Shown here piece by piece: positions 20,734 to 35,700 of a DNA stretch of 64,000 bases. Both the position numbers and the translations under genes were made by a program. How positions within the stretch are numbered: the first letter of the stretch is position 1; each line of letters starts with the position of its first letter. Origin of the DNA: Xiphophorus maculatus (Eukaryota; Chordata; Actinopteri; Cyprinodontiformes; Poeciliidae). The notes below the pieces were generated by a model, which saw nothing but the letters and a program-made list of their open reading frames with translations, searched no databases and was not told where the DNA came from. The stretch lies in assembly GCF_002775205.1 (NCBI RefSeq), contig NC_036457.1:10144996-10208995 (forward strand), read 5' to 3'.

Positions 20734-23700
20734 GTATGTTTTCTAAAAAGTGACTTCTCTTCTAGTGCACCCAGCATGGTTAGCCAATGAGCACATGTCC
20801 AAGTGCAAATTCTGACGGAGCCTCCAGGCCTCTTTAGGTATACATCACCTCACAGAATAAGGTTACGCTCTGTTGTATGTGCTTGAGGGTAGCGACCGAA
20901 AGGAAACCCTGACAGAGCCAGAAATCCTGTTGTGCATGGTTAGCCTCAGTTCCCATGGAGCCAGGGGAAAAGGGACGGAGGCAAAGCGAGCAGCAAAACG
21001 TGTGAAGTGAACTGGAGACAGTTGACTATACGAAGTTCACTGAGAGAAAAAGAGAAAGAGCAGAAAAAATTGACCAATGGCAAGAGAGGACAGTGTAGAA
21101 AAGAATGCAGGGATGGGTTTAGAGAGCCACACCCAATGATCTTTCTCCGTCAATGTTTTCATTCCATAGGTTAATCTTTTGTAGACGCCTCCCTCAAAGA
21201 AACAAGTTGTTGTTCAGGTGGGAGGAGTGCTTAAGCTGAAAAGGTGAGGTAATTTAAGATAACTTGGAGGAATTCCCAGGTGATGAATTATGTGTCCTTC
21301 AAAGATGAAATATCTTGTGTTTCAGATAATAACAAAAGGGACAGTGAAAGATAAGTGACTGAGAATCGCTTATCTTTCTGTGCAGCACTTGTCTAGCATT
21401 CACAAAAATGCATCAGTTTAAAACATATATACAAGACACGGGTATTTGCGAGGGATTTGGAGGTATTTTGTTTCATCGAATATAGATAATGCTCACATAC
21501 CACATAAAACATTGGATTTAAAACAAATAATTGTTCAAGGTAGATGCAAAAAGTTGAAATTCTTGATGCACTTGTTTTTCCCAAGTTGATTTGAGCCAGT
21601 TCACATAAAGTTTAGAGATTGAACTTTGCTATTGAGCTCCATTTATATTTTTTACTGTTGCCTTGTGGCAAAAGGACATGGGCCTGAATTGAGTTTGAGT
21701 TTGTATGTTCTCCATATTCATATGTGGGTTTTCGCTTGGTACTCTGGCTTCTTCCCACAGGACCAAAACATTCATGTTAGGTTGCTTGTCTGCTTTAAGT
21801 CTAAATTGGTGGTTGTTTGTCTGTGATGATGGACTAGTGATGGGTCCAGTGTACACTCAGCCTCTCACCCATTGATCCCCTGTCCAGTGATTCTGGAAGG
21901 CTTAAACTGGATGAAACATGGGATTAGTTCTTAAATCATAGTAGGCTGGGTGCCCATGCTGTGATTTTTGCAAGAGAGGAGTTGTCTGTCCACATTCCAG
22001 ACATTATTTGTTAATCTGCATGGATTACTAAGGAAGTAATGGCAATTGTTGTCACTTTTAATTAGTTTAAAGCATTTGTATGTATTTTTTTTATTTTTGG
22101 TAGGTAGGCTAAGTTATGGGGCTCAATGTTTGCCAAAATTTTGAAAGGTTAAGGTTTAAAAATTGCAGAAATGATTTGTTACACTCTTCCTCTGGTTGAA
22201 AGTATGTTTTATATGTCAGAGAATGAGTGTTTTATCTGTCTGTATGGAGCACATAATAGAGCAGTATGTCCCTGCCCCATAAATCCAGTTGTTTAGAAGT
22301 ATGTCTGGAGGTTAAAAACAGGGATGGTCATGAGAGAAACTAAAGGAGCACCTCCCATTTCTGATGCGAAGCGATGAGCAACATGTCTGTCACTGTAGTC
22401 CCTGTCCAGCAGATAGCCAGACTGGCTAACCAGCTAATATCAGCTTGTTCTCTACTGTTACTTTATAAGGAACATATTTAGAAAAAGCTGTAATATTGTA
22501 AGAGAATATCATACCAACGCATGCTTAGATGTAAGCAACCCCAGAGGAGACTTTGAAAAGTTTGAAGAACAACCCAAATGTAGAACAGACTTGCTAAAAT
22601 CAATGGTTACAATCAAATTTGGCGGGGAAAACAAATTTTTCACAGGCGCCACGATTCTCACTCTTGTTTGTCAAAAAGATGATGTTCTAGTCAAACAGCT
22701 GAAAATAATTAAATATATTTATGACGCATCTTTTAGCTCCATATAATGATTAATACAAACACAAGTAAAGTTGCATTGACAAGTGGGATGTGTTTTGGAC
22801 ATGACCCACTGGGAAGAGGCCTGGGTTAAGACTTGATACTTTCCTAAGAGATTCTCTCCCATAACTGGCTTGGGAATAATGTCAGACTCTCCTGAATGAG
22901 CTAAAATAGTTGGCTGCCAAACAGGGAGGTCTGGGAACCTCTGCTGAGGCTGTTGTCCCTACAACCTGATTCTGGATGAGTGACAGAAGATGGATGGATA
23001 GTTAAGTGGATAGATTGATGTGTTGATGCCAGTAAATCATTACAGACAACTCAAACTGTCAGGGTTATGTAATAGTTATGACAGGCCGATTTTGTACTCT
23101 ACTGAACGACCACCAGAGTGGAGAAAACACAAATCAGCAGGTGTAAGAAAACCTGCAGTTATGTGAAAATATACTGTCTTTTGTAGATTAGAGCTATTTA
23201 GCAAAATTTTTATCGATATAATGTACAACTAGCCCCTAGAAGTGCATGAATTGAATGTGCCATATCTTCATTAGTTCAATTTGATGTGATCTTTTCTCCC
23301 AGAATTATTTATTCTGGTTTAAAGCAAAATTACAGCTTATACTTGTCCTGGAATCAATCCCCCCTGCTAGTTGCACTTTGCTGTTTTTCTCAACCATCAA
23401 ACACACTGGAGGAGAAGAAGAAAAAAGTCCATGTGCCAGCTTTCCTCACTCGCCCAGCCTTGTTTTACTTTCAGATCCGTGCCAGGAATTCCACTGAGCT
23501 GGTACTCCCACAAGAGTTTGTAATTTACAGCTCTAGTCTTCAGACCACAAGGCTTTTTTTTTGTTTTACCAAGTTTCAGGTCACCATAGCAACAAAAAAA
23601 GTACAGTTACACATTTAGTACAGACCATTGCCGTGGCACTCTAAAACAGTTTGGTATCTTCAGAGTTATACGTTTATATTGAAGAAACGTAACAATCTTG

Positions 23701-26700
23701 ATCCTTGTGGTTTTAAAAAAAATTACATGTAGTTGGTATGGCTACAGGTATAGTGCCTCGCAAAAGCATTAATAACCATTGATGTTTTAAACATTTTCTC
23801 ACTTTACAGCTCCAATCTTCAGTTTTATTTCTTATTGGAATAAAACTAGTACATACGTTTGAAGATGACAGCTGGAGCTAAATACATGGTAATGGTGTAG
23901 GAATATGTGCTGGAGGTTTCCAAAGTCTTGATACTGGGACAGAAATGTGTTCTCGATGGAGAGCAAGCAGATGCTCTCCATTTAGAGTCACTTAATATAT
24001 TAAGTCACAGTTATAATCTTTATCTGCAAAAAAACCCCACAAATCAATGCGGAATTTTCTTCTCACCTCAGTTTTGTAATACTTTTGCATGACAATTCTG
24101 TTTTATCATTCATAGCTTACTTGACCCTGAGCATGATGAAAAATGACCATACATTCTCACACACATCATGGTTTTAGATCTTACTTTTTTCACACCTCTT
24201 AGAGTCTGTAAAGGTTGGTTCTAAAAATGTATTCTGTATCTAAACGAAAATACAGTGGCTGCTGTAAAGTCATAAATGCAGATAAGGAGCTCCTTTGTTG
24301 GAGAAGATGTGTAGGCTGTGTGGAGCTGAAACTTGAGCTGTAAGAAGTGAGTGGGTGATGCCCGGTGGGCAGGTGGAGGGATATCTTCACAGCTGGGACA
24401 ACAGCCATTAGTTCATGAGGTCTCAGTGCTACCACTAGGATCTAATGGAAAGGCTTTCAAAAATAAGTTTCAGAGGTTGTCACCAACTATTTAAAAATGA
24501 GAGAACTTGTGCCTCAATGAGTTTTTTTCAATGGTTTATGTCTTTCAGCATGTCTGTTTGAGAAAACGTACCTGCTACCGTTATCATTTGTTTAATGTAA
24601 ATGTTATTCTCTTATTATTTCTGCTCCCCCCACATAAAGTAACGGCCATAGCGAGAAACAAACATTCGCTTTGTGATAGACTGAAACCTAGATTGTCTTG
24701 TGCAGTCTGTGGGGTCTTTGTCCTTCAGTGTTTGTCACGCTTGGTGTTCCTTGTGATAAATGTAGTTGGATCCTATCTAGTTCGACCTTACTTTCAGCCA
24801 GTCAGCAGCTGACCTACATGTAGCTTCATCTCTGAAATCTACAGGCCACTAGCTTCTTGGAAGGACTGCACTTCAAGCTGCAGATTTTCTTTCAATCTGT
24901 CCTCTGTGTTGCCAACTTGGTTGATTTAATTACATTTCATTTTAAAAGCAAAGCATCAAATGGTGTTGCAGATTGTTTTGGTACCTTTAGTTGAATTTTG
25001 TCAAAGATTGGTAACAGAATGAACTATACATCTATGATGACTTGCAGTTATTTGTTTAAGCTTGTCTGAACCCAGAAAAGCCAACTGGCTGTGATCCCCA
25101 AATCTTACTTGAATCTAAGTAATCACAAACTTTATGACTGTTGTTTATTTGTTTGGTTCCTGGACCCTAGACCACCCTTATTTCACTTCATGTGCAGAAA
25201 TATCTTGGTTAACCTTGTAGACAGCGGTTTGCCACAAGTCAGAGCGCTAAGGATGCTTACACGCACTATTTCACAAAGTTCTGCTTGGATTATCTTGTAA
25301 CCCCTTGAAGGTCGGTTATTCTGTTTATTCTGTTCTTGTACTTTCTAACTTCTCATTCCACAGTGCAGAAAAATGTAAAACGGCAGCTAGCATCCTTGTC
25401 TTGTGTTGTAGCTTTTCTCAATTTTCTCATCATGCACTCTAATAGGTTGTTTTCAATTTATGAGGATCATAACCCACAAGGTCTTTTGACTGAAGTATAT
25501 GAAACTGGGAGGCTTGATAACTTAAAATAAACACATCCAGAGTTATGAAAAGTATTTTCTCCCTTAAAGGTTTCTTCTGATATCATTTTTTTACTGCACT
25601 TAAATGTTTCAGAAAATCTGCATAAATATAAAAACAGTCTTCAAATTGTTTTATTTATTAAGGGAAGCTATTCAAACTTACCCTGTGTGACAATGTCATT
25701 ACCCCACTTCCTTATCATGAAGTGAATTAATTTAGTTTGGCATACCGAGGACTTATCAATGTTTTGGGAAAATCCAAATCCATATTCATAAGCTTGGAAA
25801 CAACGGTGACCCACAAAAATCACTACAAGAACACATTGATGATTTATCCAGGAGGCCAGAAAGGAACTCACGACATCTAAACCTCTGCAGGTTTAACCTT
25901 CCTCAGTTAACTTCAATGTTCATCATTAAACCGACCAAAATACACATTGGTAATCCGTAAAGACATTTGATGATATATTTCTATAGAACGGTGAGAAAAA
26001 AGTCAAAGTTTTTGGATGATGTATGTGTTCTGTTACATCTTTTGTGGGAAAAAAATGTTTTTGAGAACACGATATCATATTGACATTCAAATATGGTGAT
26101 GGTACTGGTCCCAGGCTTCCCAGTTGACTCTGACAAAATCTTAAACAGGCTGCTTGGTCTTACAATCCACTTAGATGAGTTTAAAATTAATCTTTAAAGA
26201 AGAATGGATAGAGATGCAAAATACTCTGCCAGATATCTGAAACCTTTAAAAACCGTCTGCCTGGCAAAAGTCTAGCGTCCTGGTATTAGATTTAAAAGAC
26301 AGTCTTGTTGATTTGGATAATTTAACCCCTAATGAAAGAAATCATAATTTAAAAAGTAATTTTTGTATATAGTCAGTGTTTCATGTGACAAAAACTTGTT
26401 TGATCTGAAACATTTCTGTACCAGAAAATCAAACTTGGGAGACACACCAGGAAAGTTTTTTTTGTTATTGTTCTGTAGTTAAAATTACCATCCTTTTCTT
26501 CTCTAGCTCTCATTAAATTGTTTGCACCTGTTTGACATGTGCTGTTTTATTGTCATCTTCCCCGGCTGAGCACCAGACAGGAGTATTTGGTTCCATATTA
26601 TCTTTGGGTGTGGACTATTCTGTTGTGTCAGAACTATTATTGTCTCTCTGAGAGCAAGAATGTGAGCGTTAACCAAACTGAGGGTGTGATATGTCACCCT

Positions 26701-29700
26701 ACGAGCTCTGTTGCTTGTCACTGTTCCCTAATGCTAGACCTGGTCTGTTGCCACAGGGCGTGCCACAGCTGATGTATCTTCATCAGCTGTGTGAGTTGGT
26801 GTGAAAGAAGGTTAAAATTCTTGCTGAGAAGTAATAATCATTTGATGTAGTTAAGCTATTAGGATTAAAGATTAATGTTGTCATTGTTATGCCATGGGGG
26901 AAAAAAAAAATTCTTAAAGGGCACTGTCATCCAATGAAAAGTCAAACTAAATAATCTTAGCAATCTGGTTTTTTTTCTTACTCTCTGGCTTACCTTCACT
27001 TTCTTTTACGGTTCAATGAGAGTTTTCCACTTTGGGAAATAAGTAACCACACAGCTGGATGTTTCTATATATACATATATACATATAAGTACAGAGGCCT
27101 CTGTGTTTGCTTTGGTCTCCAGGGTTGTTGCTGGATTTGGCCGCCTGGGAAGGGGGAGTGACTCGAGCTAGTGCTGCAAAAATCCTGGCTGGAAATTTGG
27201 GAATGGAGGCTGAGGCCAAAACATCTCCCCAGGGTGTGGTAGTGTGTGGGACTCTCTGGTCCATGTGCTAGCTCCATTCTGACTGTACTCCACCCTGCAC
27301 ACATGACATTTAGAGTCTTGAGAAGAAGGGCGGAAACGGCACAGATGATCCGTCTTAAATTGGCTTCAGGCACATACTGACAAGTGTTCCCTCCTTTTTA
27401 TGTGACGTTTGGACACGTATTTTGTGCAACTTGTCTAAATCATTTGTGTCCCCCCTATAAAAAAAATGCCTCATTCAAACGACTGAATTATCTTCTCAAG
27501 ATAGGAGTTTCTAAAGGGAGCAAGTTATGATTACTACTTGATCTAGGACAAATAAGTTTATTTTTCATAAGTATTTTTATGGATTGAATAAGTAAATCTA
27601 ATCCTAGTCATAGTTAAATTCTAAAACTTACATTTTTTCAAAGGTTTTTTTTTTTTAACATTGTTTCTGGTTGAATTGACTATTTGGAAAGATGACTAAT
27701 CAAGCTCATATAATTCACTGGCATCTTGTTAGAAGTCCTTTAAACAATAGTAGGAACATCACAATGGGGCATTAAAGCTGTTTTTAAAACCTTGATACGT
27801 TGATATGAGTAACTAGCCAATCCCTACTTCATAGTGTTATCCTCAAGAGAAAACCCACCCACCCAATAACTCAATGGGAGATTAAATTGCATATTGCTTA
27901 ACAAAAAGAGTTGGAATACTTTGCAAAGTTGCTTTAGGCACTAAAAGGTTAGTGCAAATTAAATGTATTAACTGTTATTTATACAAAGTGTGGCTGTTTG
28001 CATAAACCCTTGCAAATCAAGGAAATAAAAATGCACTAAATGTCAGCATGTGCACAGCGGGTTAAGAAGTGTTCAGAAACTGTTGCCAATATTAATGATA
28101 CCCATTGCTTTTAAGAGTTTCTATTTTGAACCTTTTATGTATATAAGGTTGTTTTAAAGTTTCCTCTGTGATTCTAGACAAATGAGGGTTTGGGTGGAGG
28201 AGCTTTCCTCTTTTATCACTTATCAGTTTTGGGCGTAGAGCCAAATGAGTAGCTAACTATGGTTTCTTGGGCTTGTTTTGAAAAAAATCTTATGATTTTC
28301 TGCCATTCATTTAGGTCACAGTCAAATTCTTTTCAGTCAAGAGTTAAGGTTATTTTGGTAAATTTCATTCACGATTGTATTTACTTAAATTTGTAAGCAT
28401 GGTTCTGGTGAATTAGTTCTGTATCTTTATGGGCCAATATTAAAATTAAGTATAAAATCAGCTCTTTTTTTAAGTCAAAATTAATTACTTAAACTTGTAC
28501 TATTTTTTAAAGTAATGAGACTTTAATTTAAGAAGTAATTTCTGACACATGATGTATGTTGTTGTTTATGTTTTTATGGTTTTTATCAGTTAAAAAAGTA
28601 ATACAAACAGAAGTAAGTACAATAAAAGATCTGCTGCAGAGTATTTAAAACTAGCAGGTAATTTTAAAAAATAAAAAGAAGAAATGAATAATGCGTTGTT
28701 TTTGTCAGGGGCATAAAGTACAGTCAACCTGGAGGCATCAGAAAAAAGAACGAGAAAACAAAACTTTATTTCTTTTTGATTAATGATGCATTCAACCTTC
28801 ATGCCGACTTTGCCACAGTAAGGACACAACCCTCTGTTTGGCATTATGCAGTTACGAGTGTTGTTGACTCTGATGGTAAGCTTGTTCAGCCAGCAACTAA
28901 GAGAAAACAAGAAAATACTTTGAATAAAAGAGCAATAGAAGACTGTTAAGATTCTGACATTGACACCAAAGGAGTTTGGCCTCTGTAATAGATAAATCAT
29001 CTTTTTCTACTCCGGCTATTTTCTTTATGGATTTATTCTTGAACATTTTGATTAATAGTGGTGTAGGGGTTTTGCAGAGAACAATGCAGCATTTAAAGGT
29101 TCCTTTGAGTTCCTGATTCCTTCACTGACTGTCAATTCTAACCTCACCCAAGCCATCTCAGCTTTCTGAGGAGTTACCAGACCAGATGCTTTGAATCTCA
29201 GGCATGGGAAGAACTTTTAATTCAGTCAGACTCTTGAGAGGATTTGTGCTCCCTCCCTCTGCGCTCTCTATTAAATAAAACAAACAAGAAAACAAACATT
29301 CTCTCTCCATGTCTGTCCTGTTTCACTCAACCCCCCCTCTCCATTTTCACCCTCTTTGCGTGGGAGTAGAACTGTTTGTCCTGTTGCTCCTCATTGACTG
29401 AAAACATCAATGGGCAAATGGTTCCCTGCTCAGCTACAGCAGCTCACCAGCCGACTGAGTGTCAGAAGTGAGGTCATGGCTGTGACGCTATTTGATGTGG
29501 TACTTTTGTAATTGCTGTTTTTTTTTTGCCGTGTTGCAAGTTTCACTTTCATGTAAATGTTATTTGGAAAGGTTGTTGCTGCCATGTTAGCCACTCTAAT
29601 TGTATTTATCTGCTTTTGTTTGCTGCAACAAGGGACTGTGAGAGCTTGTTTAGTTTTTATTTCATTTTTATGGATTAAATAGACAGGTTTCTAGCTTTTT

Positions 29701-32700
29701 CTTGTGTTTTCCCCCCTGTTTCTTATCAAATACTTCTGTCATTTAAGTAAGTATTTGGAGAATAAATGTGTAAATACAGGCCGGTCCGCCCAGCACCCAG
29801 TTTAACCCACCCAGTGTACTTGATGCACTGCTCTCTCACCTCTACTTCCTCTTTGTTTTTTTTTTTTATTTTCCTCTCTGACTCTGTTACTACCACCACC
29901 TTGTCTTCCTCTTCCGGATTAGTTGTTGTCCTTTTTTTCTCGTGCTCTTTATGCTCTCCATTCTTTTAATGTAATCACTTTTCATTATGAATCTAAGTCG
30001 GTGGATGTCATGGAGAAAGCGTAACTTTTTCAGAAAGAAGGGGAGGAACGAATATAGCCTCGACCTAGGTAAGGTGATTTTCACTCTGTTGGTAGATTGC
30101 GCCTCTTTTTCATAACGTCAGCGGTGAAAATCTTCTTGGGCTTCTTTGGTCATCCTTTCCTGAATCTTAAGTGTTTCTGTGTACTTTCTGTTTATAGCCA
30201 GTCAAACACAATACAACAAATATTTTTGATAAGTTTAGGGTTATGTAGTGAGAGCATTTGCTTTACATCAAACATATAAATACTAGGCTGCCATTCTGAT
30301 TTGGATTTAAATTAACAGTCCTTGCATAGAAAGAAATGTAATTAAGCATTAAATAAATAAATTTTGGTACAGTTTTTTATTAAAAAGCTTTGATGGTTTC
30401 AGAATTATCTAATTTTGTAAAGCTCTGACTTGCTGATTACAATTATTTTAGCCTTCTTGCCATGATTGGTCACTATTTAGGGAGCAGAGGAAATGTCATA
30501 CCATGTATGTGTTACTGGAGTTGCTGTAGAACTGGATTTGACTGTCTTAAAACTATGTAAATCAAAGCAAAAAATTCTGATGCTGACATGTTAAAATGTC
30601 TGTAGCATCTCATATTAGCATCATCTAAGGGTTGTGTGTGCATTTCAAAGAGAAAATGTATCTTAACTTTTTCTCAGACAGCTTTGCTGTATTCATTTTA
30701 GCCTTCCTGTTATCTGCTAAGATTTTTCTCCATTCTGACTTTCACACCCAGAATTAAACTGGCTCACCATGTTGTATAAATAGTTCTGAGTAACATTTTG
30801 CATCTCTGTGCTTCCTCTGAATGTAATCTCACTTTAGCATGTTCATGGGTAGTCGGTAAACGATGAGGTGTTTTAGTTTCCAATCATCACTGATTAAGCT
30901 GAAAAATACCATTCTAGTAACTCTCAAAATGTCTTTGTAAGTCTAATTTTTTTAAGTTCCCCTGTTGGTCATCTCTTTGAAATTCATGTTAATTTTCAGT
31001 CCAGATGCAAAACACCGCGTCAGATTGATGAGAGTATCAATATTTGTTTTTATTACACTGAGCTTTCTTATTTTACCCACTCAGAGTGTCATATTGTGGT
31101 TTTACACAAACATTAATGTAATTTACAGGCCTATCTGTTATGGTAAAGTTGGACATGTTTTGTTTCAGCCAATCAGGTGAGTTGGTTTTTATCAAACAAA
31201 TCAAAAAGTTAATACCACCACTATCGTTATATCTTGAGTTTGGGATCGCTTACCCATCTCTGCCGGATAGACCCTCCTTTGTCTTTTGTCTTTAGCTCGT
31301 GACAGCAGCAAACACTGTGATTCTGCCAGAGCGCTTTATCTGTTAACATCCTTTCTCAATCTGTAGTATACGACTCCCCACACTTGGCTTGCTCTGTCCT
31401 GTCCTGCTCAGCCCTGATTCCCTTTTCCCTTTCATGGACAGTGTCCCTCTTTCCCTCCCTTCTTGTTCTCTCTTTGCTGCTGCTGCATTCTTCTGATCTT
31501 TACTTCTCTCAATGGTCAAGGAGTGACCGATGCAAAGGAGAGTGGCCAAAAAGGTGACAGGACTATCTGGGTGTAATTTACATCAATATTCTTGGACTAT
31601 TTGGGTTTGTGCTTTTTTTGGTTTTCACCGCTTCCTCTTGTTCAGCACAGCCGTTACTTATGGGCAAAGATGGCAGAGCATGAGCTCAGACTCAGAGGTA
31701 GGAACTTTTGACAGTTTCTGTGACAACCAGTTTTCTACATGCGTAATAGATGTGAACTGCAGATATTGATGACAAAATTCACAATTGTGGTGCTTGTGAG
31801 TGATCAAAGCGCTTGCAAGCTTTTGAGTAGCAGAATGAAGTGGTTAATTGCAGTTGTTTCAAACATTTAAAAATGTTTGCATTTGTAGGATATTTAAAAA
31901 AAACAACTTTCTGGATATTTTTAGATTAAAACTGCTTTAAAAAGAAAAATCTTTAATACGCCATTTAAGTTAATACTTCAATGACAGTTTGTTTCATTTG
32001 CTTCTTTAAAGACATAAAACATAATTAACACCTGAGGTTTTTAATTGCTCTGAATTAATATGTTGAAATTAAACTTGTACACACCAACAGTTTTTTATCC
32101 TCTCCTTCATCTACTCCATCAGTACTTTCTAGTTAGTTAGTCTCTAGGGACACAACTTTTCATTGTGCTCTAGGCAGCGCTGAATTTGAGGCTTTCTATT
32201 TTCACTCAGAGCTAATAACAGCATTTCATGCACCTACATGGACCACAGGGATACGTGTTAATCTCTCCGGACGTTCAGTGTGTTTTCCCTACAAATTCCT
32301 GGATCACCGTGAGGGAAGAGTGTCAACAAGGCTGCGCTGACTGTGGCATGCTTAGACAAGTGACCACTGAGGGGAGGAGGAAGGCATGCATGGGAAATTA
32401 TAGGAATTCTGTGCATTCCTATAAACCTACTAGAATAAGAATAATCCATATCTCAGACAACACTCTTCAAATATGTTGGAGCTGTTAAAAAATGTACTAA
32501 TTGTACTTATGCACTTAGTGCTTATATGTGCAGAGCTTATTTGTTAGAATATGTTAAAGTCTGACATTCAGAGTATCTGCTTTAGATTGTCTTTTACTTT
32601 TTGTACATTTGTACAGTACATTGAGAACAAACTTGAACTCTGAATCCCCTTCATAATATAATCCATTCTTAATCCATAATGGGTTTTCCCTCTTATTGCC

Positions 32701-35700
32701 GTGTTAAATGTGCAAAGTCCTGATCACCAAAACTTGATGTGTTTGCATAAGTCAGTTATCTGAAACATGCTGATGGGACGCAGCGAATATTTGATTTGAA
32801 TATTTGATCTGCGGCTCTTGCCTCACTGTGCTTGTGCAATCTGTTTATTTCTCCTCACTGGACAGATATTATATCCCTACCATATGACCAAGTGACCTAT
32901 AAAAGTTGTGTTTTTTTTCCCAGGGAAAGTTGGACAGCTCTGTGAAAGTTTTGGTGGTAGCCCAGAACTCAACAGCAAAAAAGACTGAATTTAAAGGGAC
33001 AATGTGCAAATCTTTAAATGGATCATCTGAATAGAAAGGGACACAGCTTGACTGATTTCCTCTGTAAAAATTAACATGCATGAAAAGGAAGGACTTATCT
33101 GCAAAAGAGTTTGCATTTTGTTCCAGCCACTACTTCTGTTTGCATGTAGCACACATTAATGTAAACCATCAGGAGATTTAAATGTAATGATTTAGTTTAT
33201 TGCATGTATAACACCTTAAGGTAAATCATAAGAACACAAAAGTCAATCTTCATGAATTGCAATGTCGATTTAAGGATTTTTAATTTATTTACTTTTATTC
33301 AACTGAATAAAATTTTATGCGTCTTTAAACTGCCATGAATATCATGTGTGCTCTGTTGGAAAAAGCATAGTAAATATGCAGACCTTTTGCATACTTTTGA
33401 AGTGAATGTTTTGGCAATAGATTATAAGTGCTCTTCTGTCTTTTAAGAAGGCTTGAATCATCTATAATGATAAAACTTAAATGTACATTACCTCAGTCTT
33501 ATGCTGTTGCGACTATGCCAGTGCTCTCCATTGCAGTTTGTGTGTTTTAGATAATAAGACCCATTAAATATAGCCTTGAGGTATGTCTTCTGTCCTTAAC
33601 TTGCTTGGGATTTTCCTAAGAATATGTTCTGTAATTTTGTTATTTAAGCTTCTACAGTTGAAACTTTTATAGCTGATTCAGCTTCACGTGTTCCCTCCAA
33701 TTATGTGCAGAGATGTACCTTGTCCTTGCCTATTAGTGTGTTAATATTGTTCTATGAGTATTGCAACTGACTCCAAACTCCAGTTTGTGAAGGGGTTAAA
33801 TTACATGACTATTTTCTTTCTTGTTCATCCAAACACACACACACAACCTTGCCACTACTTTGATCTGCAGTTGGACATTCCTGTGCCCTGGTGAGAAGGT
33901 GAAGTAGACAGATTGAGGGGGCGCTGTTCATGAATCATGTTTATTGTCTTGCCAAGATAGGAAGGTACAGAGCCAAGGAGATCTGAGTCTGCAGGGACCT
34001 ACTCTGCAGGAACCTCAGAGGCTTGATTGTGGTGCTGATAAAGCTTTAAGGACGGGAGGCCCTATATGGAGCTTCCAGAAAAGGAGAATTGATATTGTCT
34101 TGGCAACATACCTGAAGAAAACCTGTCACACTTTTACTTTGTATGTGTAGTTTTTTTTCCCTCACTATTTTAAGAAGAGACAAATTAATGAGGTTGTTGT
34201 GAACCATTTCTAGGTTTTGTAAAGTTACAAGAACATTCAAATAGAATAGAGCATTCAAAATAAGTTTTCACTGTAAAACAGTTGTACTGTTACTTAAAAG
34301 CAAAGATAAATTATGGTTATGGAGTTCACATTTTCAATTGTGTTTTACATCTTGGATAAACTACTGGCAAAATTAGTCTGGTTAGCATTGTTTTGTGGTG
34401 AATAAAGATCCTGCCAGCATTTCCACGTTTCATATAATTGGAAATGATCCTTTTGAAAGATTAACACACTTGTACTTGGTGTACTCCATTGGGCCACCTT
34501 GTTTTCAGCTTAGTGCATTTCTCTCTCTGAGCGTGAATGAACTGCTAACATGTCTTAAAAAGCTTCTTTCTTAAGACCGTTTTGCATTTATGTGCTTTTT
34601 CTGGCTATATTTTTAGACGTGTAGAAATGGCTAACTTTGAGTCTTCCTCCCTCAGTTCGTACTTTCTAACAGAAAATGTTTTGTTGGTGTCTTTTGGTAG
34701 TATCTAGCTATGGAACATTCACAGAGTGGAAAAGTTTTTTTTATTTTTGTTGTTGTTGTAGCTGACTTCTGGTCACCAGTCAGGATAACTTGGAGAGTGT
34801 ATTGCATGGATAAAACCTCATGGTAAATCATAGATTCGTAAGCTGAATACATTTTTCTTGTGAATGTTAATTGTCTTTAAATTCCCATGGGCATCATGCT
34901 TGCTCTGTTGGAAAAAGTATTGTAAATATCCAGACTGGTTTGAGTGAATGTTTTGGCTGTAAATTATAAGTAAGCATTTTTCAAAATTATCTTATCTGAT
35001 AAGATTTCTTCTTCAGCTTATCAAGCTGAAAAGTGTCCTATTCTGTTCACCATCCAATTTTTAGTGCATTTTAAGCGTATGCTGACAAGTTCTCCCTTTA
35101 TTCTTGTTTTCTATCCTTTTTTTCTGCCATAGTTTTGCTTGCATCAGTCACAGCAACCCAAACAATATCACCAAAGCTATAATCTAGCTGTAACATCGAT
35201 ACTTTTTGTTTTGCAAATGCATAATTTTTGGGTTTTATTGTTTTTCTTTCGGAACTACTTTAAAAGACGGATTGCAAAACTAGACAACCCGCAGACATTA
35301 GTACTTCCTGTTTTTCTTCCCCCCCCCCTATCTGATTGTTCTGCTTATTGTTCCTGACATCTCCTGAGATATGGATGTCGATTTGTGGTGATACAACTCT
35401 CTCAGTATCATGGAGGTAAAGCTGTCTCCATTGGAAAAGTCGGAAGCCATCTGGAACCTGACAAAATAAATCTCTTTCCGTTTCCTCACTTTGTCACCCA
35501 TCCTTCTCTGGCCTCTCCATCTGTTACATTCTTGTTTTTATATCCGTTTCACCCAGCCAGCGACTGCAAACACACTTTAAACACTTCAAATAAAGGAGGT
35601 GGTCACTGTGAGCCCTGATGAGTTTGACCTTTAAACCTTTTTTCCAGTTCATCCTGATCTACAAACTGCTAGGGAAAGTGTTTTCCTAAATTTATATCCT

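Noticed and set aside
28590..29000. 136-codon minus-strand frame, partly hydrophobic
   Set aside because: No recognisable family, no promoter or splice context, and it lies inside utrn intron 2.
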